From positions 1,580,001-1,644,000 of the forward strand of contig OY282434.1 of NCBI GenBank assembly GCA_958296095.1: a DNA stretch of 64,000 nucleotides, in the 5' to 3' direction. The DNA is from an uncultured Oligoflexales bacterium. Lineage in GTDB: Bacteria; Bdellovibrionota_B; Oligoflexia; Oligoflexales; JAPPIL01. Positions within the stretch are counted from its first letter, which is position 1. The number at the start of each line of letters is the position of its first letter. The notes below the pieces were generated by a model. The model searched no databases and had not been told where the DNA came from. It saw only the letters and a program-made list of their open reading frames with translations. A program made the position numbers and the translations under genes. This document shows positions 1 through 8,942 of the stretch, piece after piece.

Positions 1-285
1 TTCACGCAAAATCCAGTAGCCGAAGCGGGCGGTGAAGAAGGCGAGAATTTCTTCTCGGTTTAAGCCCGCGTTGATTTTGGTTTTTACCATGTCTTTGATT
101 TGGTTGGAGAACACGGCATCGGATTCCCACACGCTTAAACCTTGACAGGCAGGGCAACGCAGATCTTTGCTGAGCTCTTCAAACAACTGATAATCCTGGG
201 GGGCAATATTTTCGGTGCGATCGTAAGCACCAAGCAACGGCAAGCTGGCGAGAGCGAGCAGTAGAGTTTTAGCCAGCACATTCAT
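1..285 (-). CDS. ccmH: CcmH/CycL-type cytochrome c maturation protein, partial
   Basis: The first 95 codons are visible and the rest lies outside the window. A signal peptide (about residues 1-20, MNVLAKTLLLALASLPLLGA) is followed by the family motif LRCPACQ, whose two cysteines are the redox pair that handles the apocytochrome haem-binding thiols in the periplasm. The text after it (SNQIKDMVKTKINAGL, then a GYW-type segment) also fits CcmH. The ATG at 285 overlaps the ccmF stop codon in an ATGA arrangement, so the two are translationally coupled in one minus-strand operon. Family assignment is strong; the full domain makeup (CcmH alone or CcmH-CcmI fusion) cannot be seen. Confidence 0.9.
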   Translation of the reverse strand, partial: MNVLAKTLLLALASLPLLGAYDRTENIAPQDYQLFEELSKDLRCPACQGLSVWESDAVFSNQIKDMVKTKINAGLNREEILAFFTARFGYWILRE

Positions 286-2270
286 AGCATCTCACTGCCC
301 AAGAAGTCCCGACTGCGTTGACCACGATAACGATCGCTAAGCGCGATCAGACCACCGCCAACCATCAGGAAGATACTAAGCCAGACGATCCGCACGGTAG
401 GGTTGATGTGAATGTTGAAGGTTGCCGCTTGCTGCTCGGCTTCGTAATCGGCTAGCACGACGTAGACATCGTGCCAAAAACCGCCATGCACGGCAATTTC
501 GTGAAAAATTTCTGTGGCCGTGGGATAACGACTGCGACCTGGATGAAGGATAATATCTTCCTGCCCGGCCCGGCTAACCTGAAGCGTGGCCTCCTGTATA
601 AGGGCGTTGTCTACCCGCCTGGCTCGCACGCCATCAAAAACAAATTGGTAACCAAAAAAATTCGTGTGCTCACCGTGGTTGAGGTGGACGTTTTTCTCTA
701 ATGCCCGATAGTTGCCGAGGAAGCCGAGCACTGCGACCAGCAGACCGACATGTCCGACGTAAGCACCGAGATAGCCGAGATTGCGCGCTGCGAAAATTTT
801 AATTTTAAATTTAAGTTGCTGCAGACGATAAAAAACATCGCCACTGATTATCGCCCAACTCCAAAAACAGAGGTAGATGCCGACCAGTTGTGCGCCAAGA
901 GCGAAACCATCGGGTGTCTGTAACACCTTGCCGCGGTAGCAGAACAGCACCGCCGCGGGCAGCGCTAGCAGCGCGGCAATGATCAAGAGCCGCGCGCCGC
1001 CGACGATTTGTGCCCGTTGATAACGCATAATATTGCCGCAGGCGATGGCAATGACTAGGCACAGCCCTAGCCACGGGGCGAAGGCATTGAAGTAGGGTGC
1101 TTGCACGGAGATGCGTTGCTTGGTCAGGGCTTCGGAGACGATGGGGAACATCGTGCCAATGATAACGATGATGGCTAGTGTTAACAAAATAAACTGGGTA
1201 ATGAGTAGGGCCGATTCTTTGGACACCCCCCACACCCGTTCGGTTTCGGCAGGCAAGATAGCAGGGGCACGCAAGGCGTAGAGCAGGATAAAAGCTAGCA
1301 GCAGCACGGCGAGAAATAGCAAATAGTTAGGGCCAATGGGCGACTGCGCGAAGGAATGCACCGAACTGACGACCCCTGAGCGTGTGATGAACGTGCCGAA
1401 GAAGCTGAAGAAAAAAGCAAAAAAAGCTAGCACGATGCTCAAGCGTTTCAGGTGGCCGAGTTTTTCTTGCACCAGCAATGCATGCAAGAGGCAGACACAG
1501 AACAGCCAGGGCAGGAAGCTGGAGTTTTCCACCGGATCCCAGGCCCAGTAACCCGCCCAACCGAGTTCAACGTATGCCCAACGCCCACCGAGACTTACAC
1601 CTGCGGTCAGAAAACAAAAAGCCACTAAAGCCCAGCGGCGGGTAGTCCTGAGCCAGCCTGCGGTGATGTCGCCGTAAAAAAGCGCGGCCACACTGTAAGC
1701 AAACGGCACGGCCAGCACGGTGTAGCCGATGAACAGTGTGGGCGGATGAATTGCCATGTAGGGGTTTTGCAACAGGGCATTCATGCCTTGCCCATTACTG
1801 GCGATAGGAAACAGGCGCACGAAAGGATCGGAATGCGTTACCGCGAGGTAGAACATCCAAGCCAGCACCGCCTGTAACGCCGCGCTAACATAGGGCATGA
1901 TATGTTCGTTATCACGTGCATGGGTCCACAATGCTAGCGTTGCGCACAGCGACAGCAGCAGTGCCCACAACAGGTGCGAGCCTTCCAGCGAAGACCAGAA
2001 GGCGGTCAGGGTGTAGTAAGCAGGTAGATCGGAGCTGGAATTTTTGAAAACATAAAGCAGTGAGTAGTCACGGCTAAAAAAAGCTAGCCAAAGAATCAGT
2101 GACGCAGCAAGCACCATCAGGGAGCTACTTGTCTGTGCGGCCTTCGCCGACAGGTAGAGACGACGATGCCGTAGCCGTGCGGCGCACAACGAAGCCACAG
2201 TGCCGTAGATGTTGACGATGAGGCAGAGCAGTAGCAGGTAGTGTCCGACATCACCGAGAATGATAGGCAT
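282..2270 (-). CDS. ccmF: Cytochrome c haem lyase subunit CcmF
   Basis: This is a polytopic inner-membrane protein of 662 residues, the usual CcmF length. It contains the tryptophan-rich WWD signature (GWAGYWAWDPVENSSFLPW), which presents haem at the periplasmic face, and many membrane segments. With CcmH it attaches haem to apocytochromes c. The open frame continues upstream to 2387, but I start it at the ATG at 2270 because MPIILGDVGHYLLL matches the family N-terminus and because a good promoter (2306-2334) lies inside the longer reading frame. It overlaps ccmH by 4 bp. A di-haem-type lipoprotein at 53-55 kb is one possible client. Confidence 0.93.
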   Translation of the reverse strand: MPIILGDVGHYLLLLCLIVNIYGTVASLCAARLRHRRLYLSAKAAQTSSSLMVLAASLILWLAFFSRDYSLLYVFKNSSSDLPAYYTLTAFWSSLEGSHLLWALLLSLCATLALWTHARDNEHIMPYVSAALQAVLAWMFYLAVTHSDPFVRLFPIASNGQGMNALLQNPYMAIHPPTLFIGYTVLAVPFAYSVAALFYGDITAGWLRTTRRWALVAFCFLTAGVSLGGRWAYVELGWAGYWAWDPVENSSFLPWLFCVCLLHALLVQEKLGHLKRLSIVLAFFAFFFSFFGTFITRSGVVSSVHSFAQSPIGPNYLLFLAVLLLAFILLYALRAPAILPAETERVWGVSKESALLITQFILLTLAIIVIIGTMFPIVSEALTKQRISVQAPYFNAFAPWLGLCLVIAIACGNIMRYQRAQIVGGARLLIIAALLALPAAVLFCYRGKVLQTPDGFALGAQLVGIYLCFWSWAIISGDVFYRLQQLKFKIKIFAARNLGYLGAYVGHVGLLVAVLGFLGNYRALEKNVHLNHGEHTNFFGYQFVFDGVRARRVDNALIQEATLQVSRAGQEDIILHPGRSRYPTATEIFHEIAVHGGFWHDVYVVLADYEAEQQAATFNIHINPTVRIVWLSIFLMVGGGLIALSDRYRGQRSRDFLGSEML

Positions 2271-2305
2271 CGGTAGATTTTCCGCAAAAACTAAACAACC
2301 TTGCA

Positions 2306-2334
2306 AGTCTAAACTGTTTGCCCCCGTTCGGCAA
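2306..2334 (-). promoter_or_regulatory. Sigma70-type promoter of the ccmF-ccmH operon
   Basis: On the minus strand TTGCCG, a 17-nt spacer and TAGACT give a good -35/-10 pair. The predicted start point is near 2299, about 29 nt before the chosen ccmF ATG at 2270. It supports the shorter ccmF start. Confidence 0.55.
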
Positions 2335-2389
2335 GATTCATAACTTTCTGGTGTATTGCCGAGATGTTGAGATGGGTTGCAGGGCACTG

Positions 2390-2418
2390 TTGCAGTAGCT
2401 GCGGGGACGCGCTAGAAT
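2390..2418 (+). promoter_or_regulatory. Promoter for the 2426 gene, possibly giving a leaderless mRNA
   Basis: TTGCAG, a 17-nt spacer and TAGAAT end only 7 nt before the ATG at 2426. Transcription would begin at or within a base or two of the start codon, and no Shine-Dalgarno sequence lies between. It is divergent from the ccmF promoter. Confidence 0.5.
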
Positions 2419-2425
2419 CGGCCGC

Positions 2426-2761
2426 ATGATGGCCGGAGAAGAGCTTACATATCGTCAGGAGCGGTTTGCGTGGCCAGGCGAGGTCTATTGGCAACGACTA
2501 CGACCGCCCTGGTGTTTGGTAACGACACTGCGGGGGGTGAACATTTCGCACCGCGGGCTACTGGCAGAGGGTGACGAACAGGCGTTGACAGACATTTTCG
2601 CGGGCAGCGCTACGGCTTTGCAACTGAATGGCGAGGACTGCGCCGCAGTGGTGGAGGCAGTCTGTGTGCGTCGTCAGGGGCCGCGGGTAGCTTTCTCCTT
2701 TACCACCGCTACCGCCGAGCTGGAACAGTTGCTGGCACAAGTAAGTGCGGAGGAGCAGTGA
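2426..2761 (+). CDS. Small conserved-looking protein, weakly PilZ-like
   Basis: The product has 111 residues and no signal peptide or membrane segment. The middle (about residues 38-55, RGVNISHRGLLAEG) resembles the N-x-S-x-x-G strand of PilZ domains, but the N-terminal RxxxR motif is not obvious, so a cyclic-di-GMP role is only a guess. Its stop overlaps the GTG start of the decarboxylase gene (GTGA), so the two are probably translated together. The start is set by the close -10 box; a second ATG follows directly. Confidence 0.6.
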   Translation: MMAGEELTYRQERFAWPGEVYWQRLRPPWCLVTTLRGVNISHRGLLAEGDEQALTDIFAGSATALQLNGEDCAAVVEAVCVRRQGPRVAFSFTTATAELEQLLAQVSAEEQ

Positions 2762-4341
2762 GCAAGCAGGCGACTGCCAGTCTCGAACGGTTACGGCATA
2801 TCTTCAGCATGCCGCTCGACCGCAACGCGGCTTTGCTCAAGATAGAAGCAGAAATTTCCACCAATCTGCTTGAATTTTTACGTCACAAAATCGTCGCCGA
2901 ACGCATTGAGCCGCGGGAGTTGGAAAAATTTTTTCGTGAACACAGTATCCCCGCAGCCCCGCTGTTTGTCTCCGAGCAAGCGGAATTTTTGCTGCAAACA
3001 GCAGTGCGGCATGCAGTCAACACCGCGACACCAAAATTTATCGGGCACATGACCGCGCCCATGCCGAGCTTCATGTTGCCATTGACCAAAATCATGACGG
3101 CACTCAACCAGAACATGGTTAAAACTGAAACCTCCAAGTCTTTCACCCCGCTTGAACGACAAGTAATTGCCATGCTGCATCACCTCATCTATCGCCGTTC
3201 CCGCGAGTTCTACACCCGATGGATGCACGACAGCACCGCGGCACTGGGTATATTCTGCTCTGGCGGCACGCTGGCTAACATCACCGCGCTATGGGCGGCA
3301 CGCAACACCTTGCTGGCTGGCGAGGAGGCAGTGCGTGAGATTGGAGTGGGCACAGCACTGCGGCAACGCAACCTGCACGGACTGGCAGTGCTGGTGTCAC
3401 GACTGGGTCACTATTCACTGGCCAAAGCCGCGGACTTGCTGGGGATTGGACGCGCGGCACTGATTGCAATTGAAACGGACAGCCGCGATCGCATCAATTG
3501 CAAGGCACTGGCGGCACAGCTGCGACAACTGCGGGCACGTAAAATCGGCATCGTCGCCATCGTCGGCATCGCGGGTAGCACCGAGACGGGCAGCGTCGAC
3601 CCCTTGCATGAATTGGCAAACATCGCCGCGGGGGAAGGCTGCCACCTGCATGTGGATGCGGCCTGGGGAGGGCCAACGCTGTTCTCCGCGCGTCATCGGC
3701 ACTTACTGCGTGGCATTGAGATGGCGGATACGGTGACTCTCGATGCACACAAGCAGCTCTACACTCCCATGGGGGTGGGCTTGCTGCTGTGCCGCACGGC
3801 AACGGTATTGCGTGACATCGAGCAGCAAGCTGCGTACATCGTGCGGGTTGGTTCACGTGATCAGGGCAAATTCACCCTCGATGGCTCGCGGCCTGGCATG
3901 GCGTTGCTGGTGCACTCAGCTTTGCGGGTCTTCGGACGCAAAGGTTTCGAGCTATTGATCGATTACGGTATCGAACAAGCAGCCTGCTTTGCCAACCTGA
4001 TCGAGGCGAGCGAAGCTTTTGAGTTGATCACTCCTCCACAACTGAACGTGTTGACCTATCGCTTCAACCCTTGCAAACGGCGCACCCCGCGGCAAGATGC
4101 AGTTACCCACACCAAACTGCTTAACCGCCTCAACATCTCTCTCCAACGCAAACAGCGACGCCGCGGTGCTTCCTTCGTCTCCCGCACCACGTTGCACCTG
4201 TCTGCACATCCGTTGCCTATCGTAGTGCTACGGGTCGTGCTGGCCAATCCACTGACCACGACGGCACACCTGCAGGAAATCCTCGCTGAACAGACGGAGA
4301 TTGGGTTGGAACTAGAAGCTGGCTTAAGGGACGCGGGATGA
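2758..4341 (+). CDS. panP: PLP-dependent decarboxylase of the PanP (aspartate 1-decarboxylase) type
   Basis: A 527-residue fold-type I PLP enzyme of the group II decarboxylase family. The segment around residues 95-135 (FIGHMTAPMPSFMLPL, then NQNMVKTETSK) is characteristic of PanP, the glutamate-decarboxylase-like enzyme that makes beta-alanine from aspartate for pantothenate and CoA in bacteria without PanD. The PLP aspartate is in HVDAAWGGP and the Schiff-base lysine in DAHKQLYTP. It starts with GTG overlapping the previous stop. The CoaX half of birA-coaX at 33 kb acts later in the same pathway. Substrate is inferred from family resemblance; a glutamate or other amino-acid decarboxylase is the alternative. 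Confidence 0.82.
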   Translation: MSKQATASLERLRHIFSMPLDRNAALLKIEAEISTNLLEFLRHKIVAERIEPRELEKFFREHSIPAAPLFVSEQAEFLLQTAVRHAVNTATPKFIGHMTAPMPSFMLPLTKIMTALNQNMVKTETSKSFTPLERQVIAMLHHLIYRRSREFYTRWMHDSTAALGIFCSGGTLANITALWAARNTLLAGEEAVREIGVGTALRQRNLHGLAVLVSRLGHYSLAKAADLLGIGRAALIAIETDSRDRINCKALAAQLRQLRARKIGIVAIVGIAGSTETGSVDPLHELANIAAGEGCHLHVDAAWGGPTLFSARHRHLLRGIEMADTVTLDAHKQLYTPMGVGLLLCRTATVLRDIEQQAAYIVRVGSRDQGKFTLDGSRPGMALLVHSALRVFGRKGFELLIDYGIEQAACFANLIEASEAFELITPPQLNVLTYRFNPCKRRTPRQDAVTHTKLLNRLNISLQRKQRRRGASFVSRTTLHLSAHPLPIVVLRVVLANPLTTTAHLQEILAEQTEIGLELEAGLRDAG

Positions 4342-4519
4342 CTGCTAGTCTTGGCTGAAGAGCTGCCGCCTGCTTTTGCACCCTCTCTCCTCTGCGTGGC
4401 CTAAGCTGGGCTGCGGCTCATCTTCAAGCTGCCGAGATACAATTAAACGCGAGTATCGGGTTTTTTTCAGGGGGTCACTACACTTAGCCCAAATCTCCGT
4501 TATCTTGGCGAGGCGCAGC

Positions 4520-4656
4520 CCTACCGAGAAACTCTCCCCCGAATTAGGTATGAGCACATACTCTATTTTAACCCGGTAATCTGGTGGCAATATGGCAGTA
4601 TTTGCGGTCGAGTTTTCGTACGGCCTCGCCCCGCCATTCATGGAGCTCTCGGTAGG
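4520..4656 (+). mobile_element. MITE-like element, copy 1
   Basis: 137 bp bounded by CCTACCGAGA and TCTCGGTAGG. Counting a small indel, the inverted ends extend to about 15 bp (CCTACCGAGAAACTC against GGAGCTCTCGGTAGG). The interior differs slightly from the main consensus but keeps the GTTTTCGTACGGCCTCGCC block. It carries no gene. Confidence 0.8.
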
Positions 4657-4763
4657 CAAGAGGTGTGGGCAACCGCGAGAAGCCTGAGGTCAAGCCTGAA
4701 CGCAACCGCGAGTGGCAAAGACCCTCCTTAGCCCCAACCTCCGTTGTCTTGGCACGGCACAGA

Positions 4764-4899
4764 CCTACCGAGAAACTCTCCCCAGAGTAGGGTACGGCAC
4801 ATACTTTTATCTAAGCGCATAATCCGACGGCAACATGGCAATATCTATGGTCGAGTTTTCGTACGGTCTTGCCGCGCCATTCATGAAGATCTCGGTAGG
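4764..4899 (+). mobile_element. MITE-like element, copy 2
   Basis: 136 bp between CCTACCGAGA and TCTCGGTAGG, in the same orientation as copy 1. The interior has GCAATATCTATGG and TTTTCGTACGGTC, so it is a diverged copy. Confidence 0.8.
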
Positions 4900-5138
4900 C
4901 AAGAGGTGTGGGCAACCGCGAGAAGGTTTGGTGGCAAGCAGAGAGGGCGCGCAGAGTGGCCTGAGAACATGCAGCGAGCGGAGCTAGGAAGCGGCAAAGA
5001 GCCGCGTAGCCGAGCGATACAAAAAGCAGCGTAGCGAGCGAAGCGAGCGATACAAAAAGCAGCGTAGCGCAGCGCGTAGCGTAGTGCGCAACGTAGTGCG
5101 TAGCAATCAGCAATTATCAAGGAAGAATTTGGTGAAAG

Positions 5139-6154
5139 TTAGTGTTTGGCGATTTTATTCTTTATTTCTGCGAGTTGTTCTTCAGTAATATTAGCAAGTT
5201 GGCAAATTACTGGGTCATCGAGCTTGCCATACTTTAGCATGCTAATGATGACATCCTCGCGCTCCTGGGCACGCCCCTGCTGTATGCCTTGCTTTTTCCC
5301 CTGCTCAATGCCTTCTAGGCGTGCACCCTCAAAACCGAATTCGATACTTGACATGATACGTTCCTCATCTGGTAAATCGGGAAAACAATCTGCCTCGATG
5401 GCAGACAGCCTCTTTCTATCATACCTCCCATCGGCAAGTCCAAGGTAAGATATTAGTTTAGCCGATAAACTCTTGCGATCTTCAGTGGATAGCGCATAGC
5501 AAGAGTGAAAAATTTTCGCCACAATTTTGGTGCTCAGATGCCAGATGTGTTTCATTCCCAGCAGGCAAGGGCTGGTCGTGAGGCCGCACAGTTGTTCATC
5601 GGACAACTTAGGCAGATTTACCACCAGGATTGGGTCATCTGCAATATAGCGGCGCAGTCCGTGAATAGTTTCCAAGGGATGCCGATTTTTAAATTTTAGC
5701 TCAAGCTGGTTCTTGGCTATATCGACGGGTTTTTTGGTTTGCAGAACGAGGATGCCTAAGACAAAACCGTCGGTGCGCGCTGTGCGCTGTGCGCTGCTTT
5801 TTTGTAACGCTCGCTTTCTAGCTCGCTCTTTGCCTTCAGGTATAGTGACACCATGAGAAACAGGACATTGCCGGTGGTGTGCTCAAAGATAACCCCAAAA
5901 TATACTGGGGAATCTGGCTCTTTTTTGAAGGGCACAGAAAAATTAAGATCACAAAATTTTTCTTTGCCAGTATCGGGATCGATGCTTGCCTCCTTACTGG
6001 GGATGAGTTTGTCAATATCGAACAGTTCATAATCTTCGGGAAATAATGCCAACCGGAGAAGATCTTGGGCATAACGAGGATCGCTATAGATTTTCTTGAA
6101 AAATTTATCATGCAAATGATGCTTGTTTAGTGGGGTTTTATCGTTGTCGGGCAT
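5139..6154 (-). pseudogene. Rpn-family PD-(D/E)XK nuclease gene broken by a repeat insertion
   Basis: Two fragments on the minus strand make one Rpn (recombination-promoting nuclease/putative transposase) gene. The N-terminal part (5756-6154) has the family start HDKFFKKIYSDPRYAQDLL and a CDL...IFEH nuclease core. The C-terminal part (5139 to about 5766) continues LGILVLQTKKPVDIAKNQ and ends with the usual GIEQGKKQGIQQG charged tail. Between them a low-complexity module (about 5773-5831) has been inserted and the frame is lost. The catalytic E-x-K reads EHT in place of EHK, so the gene may already have been inactive. Compare the intact copy at 18017. Confidence 0.85.
5773..5831 (-). repeat. 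Low-complexity module inserted in the Rpn gene
   Basis: Read on the minus strand this is GAGCGAGCTAGAAAGCGAGC followed by GTTACAAAAAAGCAGC and a GCGCACA run. It is the same module that flanks the MITE-like elements elsewhere. In the N-terminal Rpn fragment it encodes SELESERYKKAAHSAQRA and then a stop. Confidence 0.8.
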
Positions 6155-6217
6155 GGTTGCTGTCCGTTGCTAATGCGGTTACCTGTCTCTGATGATTATA
6201 GTAACATAATTTAGCAC

Positions 6218-6282
6218 AAATCTCCGTTATCTTGGCCCAGATCTCCGTTGTCTTGGCACAAGTCTCCGTTGTCTTGGCACGG
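6218..6282 (+). repeat. Three tandem 22-bp units
   Basis: Three imperfect copies of AGATCTCCGTTGTCTTGGCA(CA) stand head to tail. One copy of this unit precedes most MITE-like elements, and two copies stand at 49885-49925. Confidence 0.8.
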
Positions 6283-6288
6283 CGCAGA

Positions 6289-6460
6289 CCTACCGAGAAA
6301 CTCCCCACGAATATGTATAAGCACATGCCTTATGCAAAAAAATAACCTGAATGCAATCGCGAGAGGTCTGAGCGCAAGCAGCGAGCTAGGAAGCGAGCGA
6401 TACAGAAAGCCGCAGCGCAGCGAACGGTCTTGCCGCGCCGTTCATGAAGCCCTCGATAGG
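6289..6460 (+). mobile_element. Composite MITE-like element, copy 3
   Basis: The left end CCTACCGAGA and the first half (CCCCACGAATATGTATAAGC) are intact. The central hairpin region is replaced by a CCTGAATGCAATCGCGAGAG / GCGAGCTAGGAAGCGAGCG module, and the right half resumes at GCAGCGAACGGTCTTGCC. The right end is CCTCGATAGG. Confidence 0.7.
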
Positions 6461-6606
6461 CAAGAGGTGTGGGCAACAGCCGAGAAGTCTGAGGACAAGC
6501 TTGAAGTCAATAGCAAGATGCCTGAGAACAAAGAGCGAGCTAGAAAGCGAGCGGGACAAAAAATCGTGCGTAGCAAAACATGATATTCGCGTAATTAACA
6601 TGTGCC

Positions 6607-6888
6607 TTAGCCCTGTGGCTGGTCTGGCGGGCTTTGATCGGCTAGTTCTTTGGCTTTGTGCTGCACAGCTGCGCTAAGTTCTGCTTTGAGTTTTTTCTCG
6701 GCATCAAGTTCCTGTTCAGCTTCACGAATGACATTGTCGAAGGTCGACTTCACCTCGGTACTCATGCGCCGCATTCGCACGAAGAGCCGACCGAACTGTC
6801 GCATCAGGTCGGGCAAGCGCCGCGGGCCGACGAACATCAGCACGACCACCGCCACCACGACTACTTCCATGAAGCCGATGCCGAACAC
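6607..6888 (-). CDS. tatB: Sec-independent translocase subunit TatB (TatA/B family)
   Basis: A 93-residue protein with one N-terminal membrane helix (about 4-20), the hinge FVGPRRLPDLMRQFGR, and a charged amphipathic helix and tail. The glutamate after the start (MFGIGFMEV) and the length favour TatB, but TatA cannot be excluded from sequence alone. With TatA and TatC it exports folded twin-arginine substrates. It lies 17 bp downstream of rny on the same strand. Confidence 0.85.
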   Translation of the reverse strand: MFGIGFMEVVVVAVVVLMFVGPRRLPDLMRQFGRLFVRMRRMSTEVKSTFDNVIREAEQELDAEKKLKAELSAAVQHKAKELADQSPPDQPQG

Positions 6889-6905
6889 GATCTGCTCCTA
6901 TGCTA

Positions 6906-8465
6906 TCATGCGACGAGAGTTGCCTCGAAACGACGAGAGAGGATTATCTTAATCTGACCGGGGAAAGTTAGCTCAGCCGATAGCTGCGCGGCGATGCGCC
7001 GACTCAGGTCGGCAAGTTCCGCTTCTTTGACTTTGCTCTGATCAACGTCGACGTGAATTTCTCGTGCCCCATTCATAATCATTACCTTCGACACACCGCG
7101 GAAGCTGGTAATCAAGTCCTCAATCGCATACAGGCGACTCTGATAATCCTCCTCAATGTTGACCCTTGCTCCTGGCCGTGCACCCGACAACGTGTCCGCT
7201 GATTTCAACACCCATGCCAGTGGGGTCTCGACGAGCAAATCGTTGTGATGACTCATCACCACATCGCAGATCATCCGCTCCTCGCCGTAACGATCCGCGT
7301 AGTCACCGCTGATTACCGCATGACTGCCCTCAATACGGTAGTCGATCGCCTTGCCAATATCGTGCAACAAGCCGCACCGCCGTGCCTGTGCAGGATCAAC
7401 GCCAAGCTCGTGCCCTAGCAAGCCTGCTAGTTTTGCCACCTCAACCGAATGATACCACTGGTTCTGCTTGTAGCTGGTGCGCCAGTTGAGACTGCCCACT
7501 AGTTTTTGGATCTCGGCGTGAATGCCATCCAACTGCAACTCCCGACAAGCCTTGCGTCCCAGCTTGAGAGCCTCCTGCTCCAGGCGCATGTAGTGGCGAT
7601 AATAGGCCTGCTGCGCTCGTCCCCAACTGCCAGGGCTCAACGCTAACACCTCGTTCAAAGTTAAACGCACTGCCTCCCGTGACAAGCCAAAACCACCTGT
7701 GAGTTTTACCACCCGCACGCGCTCGTTATCGAGTAGCTTGACCTGCACACCCGCGGCAACCTCCTCTAACTCTCGCAACAGCTTGTCATCGTTATGCAGC
7801 AACTCAAACTTGCGCCGATCCTTGACCTCAACGCTGTTCAACGACCGCGGCCAGATAAATTCTGGACTGTAGCGGGAATGCACCCGCCCCAAAAAACGCT
7901 GTGCAATGCGCTTCGCCCCCGAATTGTGATCAAAAACTATCGCCTTCAGAATCTTCTGGCACTCAACCGTGCGGCTCTCCACAATCTGCACCACGCTCTG
8001 GGCATGCAACTGCTCAGCTCGCTCACCGCAACGCTCCTGTAGAGCATGCTGCAACTGCTGTAGATCCTGCTGCCATGACGCGTGTGCCGTCTCATAGCGT
8101 GTCTTGCTGGTCTCAACCCGCGCCGTGCCATTGTCCAACTGCTTCGCCAACAGTGCCACGCGACTCTCCTCGCGCTGCAAGTGTTCCTCCTGCGCGTCGA
8201 GATCGCTTTCAACAACCTGCAAGTCGTCCATCTGGCCGCGCAAGCTCTCCTCGGTCTCGCTACGCAGATAGGCCAGTTCTTCCTCTCCACGTTGATGCTG
8301 GCGGTTTTTGACGGCAACAGCCTGACGACGAGACTCGGCGATAATTTCACGGCAGCGGGAACGCTCACTCAACGACATGCGCCGTGGCACATAGAAGAGC
8401 AAAAGGCGGAAAAAAGCGTAGCCGCTAACGACGCTCGCAATGAAAAAAAGGACATACTGCAACAC
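6906..8465 (-). CDS. rny: Ribonuclease Y
   Basis: A 519-residue membrane-anchored endoribonuclease. An N-terminal helix (about 1-30) is followed by a long charged coiled coil (about 35-170), a KH-like region, and an HD phosphohydrolase domain with HSVEVAKLAG and GLLHDIGKAIDYRIEGSHAV as metal-binding segments. The C-terminal GARPGARVNIEE also fits RNase Y. The GREG loop expected in the KH domain reads NDDK, so RNA contact there may be altered. RNase Y starts decay of many mRNAs at the inner face of the membrane. Confidence 0.92.
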   Translation of the reverse strand: MLQYVLFFIASVVSGYAFFRLLLFYVPRRMSLSERSRCREIIAESRRQAVAVKNRQHQRGEEELAYLRSETEESLRGQMDDLQVVESDLDAQEEHLQREESRVALLAKQLDNGTARVETSKTRYETAHASWQQDLQQLQHALQERCGERAEQLHAQSVVQIVESRTVECQKILKAIVFDHNSGAKRIAQRFLGRVHSRYSPEFIWPRSLNSVEVKDRRKFELLHNDDKLLRELEEVAAGVQVKLLDNERVRVVKLTGGFGLSREAVRLTLNEVLALSPGSWGRAQQAYYRHYMRLEQEALKLGRKACRELQLDGIHAEIQKLVGSLNWRTSYKQNQWYHSVEVAKLAGLLGHELGVDPAQARRCGLLHDIGKAIDYRIEGSHAVISGDYADRYGEERMICDVVMSHHNDLLVETPLAWVLKSADTLSGARPGARVNIEEDYQSRLYAIEDLITSFRGVSKVMIMNGAREIHVDVDQSKVKEAELADLSRRIAAQLSAELTFPGQIKIILSRRFEATLVA

Positions 8466-8488
8466 AGGAGATACCCACGGCGTGCCGA

Positions 8489-8785
8489 CTAAAACTCCTC
8501 TATAGCAGTATTGAGACGCTCACGCAACTTGTCCGAAGGATGAAATGTAACGATGCGACGGCTACTGATCTCAATCTTCTCGCCCGTGTATGGGTTGCGT
8601 CCTGGACGCGCACGCTTCTTGCGCACCGACCACTTGCCAAAATTGGAAATCTTGACCTCTTCGCCTGTTTCTAGTTTCATTTTCATTTCTTCCAACAACA
8701 TTTCGATGATAGAACGTGCTTCTTTCATCGATACACCAATCCTGAGATGGAGATTCTCGGAAAGAGAATCCTTCGTCAGTGTCAT
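8489..8785 (-). CDS. ihfA: Integration host factor alpha-like (HU/IHF family)
   Basis: A 98-residue DNA-bending protein. The family signature is complete: ISNFGKWSVRKKRARPGRNP followed by TGEKIEISSRRIVTF, with the intercalating proline in the arm. The N-terminus (MTLTKDSLSENLHLRIGVS) resembles IHF alpha more than HU. No ihfB is visible in the window, so a homodimeric HU-like role is possible. It lies 23 bp upstream of rny. Confidence 0.88.
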   Translation of the reverse strand: MTLTKDSLSENLHLRIGVSMKEARSIIEMLLEEMKMKLETGEEVKISNFGKWSVRKKRARPGRNPYTGEKIEISSRRIVTFHPSDKLRERLNTAIEEF

Positions 8786-8942
8786 AAAGCCTCATCCCTC
8801 CGTTGCCTATAGGTTAGCAATGCCAGACGCTACCCCTCACCTACTAGTCTATCTCGGCGCAAAGCAGATTTCAACAATTAAAATAAAAGGTTAGCTCACC
8901 TCAAACATGATGACTGGCACGAGGCTCTGTAACGCTCGTAGC

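Larger units (their letters stand above)
4342..5138. repeat. Intergenic repeat cluster 1
   Basis: No credible gene lies in these 797 bp. They hold two copies of the MITE-like element (4520-4656 and 4764-4899), each preceded by a CTCCGTTRTCTTGGC leader, then a low-complexity tail built of GCGAGC and GCGTAGC words (about 4960-5105). Short reading frames here are low-complexity by-products. Confidence 0.85.
6155..6606. repeat. Intergenic repeat cluster 2
   Basis: This stretch between the Rpn start and tatB has no gene. It contains a triplicated 22-bp unit (6218-6282), a composite MITE-like element (6289-6460) and a GCGAGCTAGAAAGCGAGCG-type tail (to about 6580). Confidence 0.8.

Noticed and set aside
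4811-5120. Overlapping frames rich in LLFVSLASLATLLFVSL
   Set aside because: Translation of the GCGAGC/GCGTAGC low-complexity module on the reverse strand; not a membrane protein.
6218-6282. Possible CRISPR array
   Set aside because: The 22-bp units touch each other without spacers and belong to the leader of the MITE-like elements; no cas genes are present.
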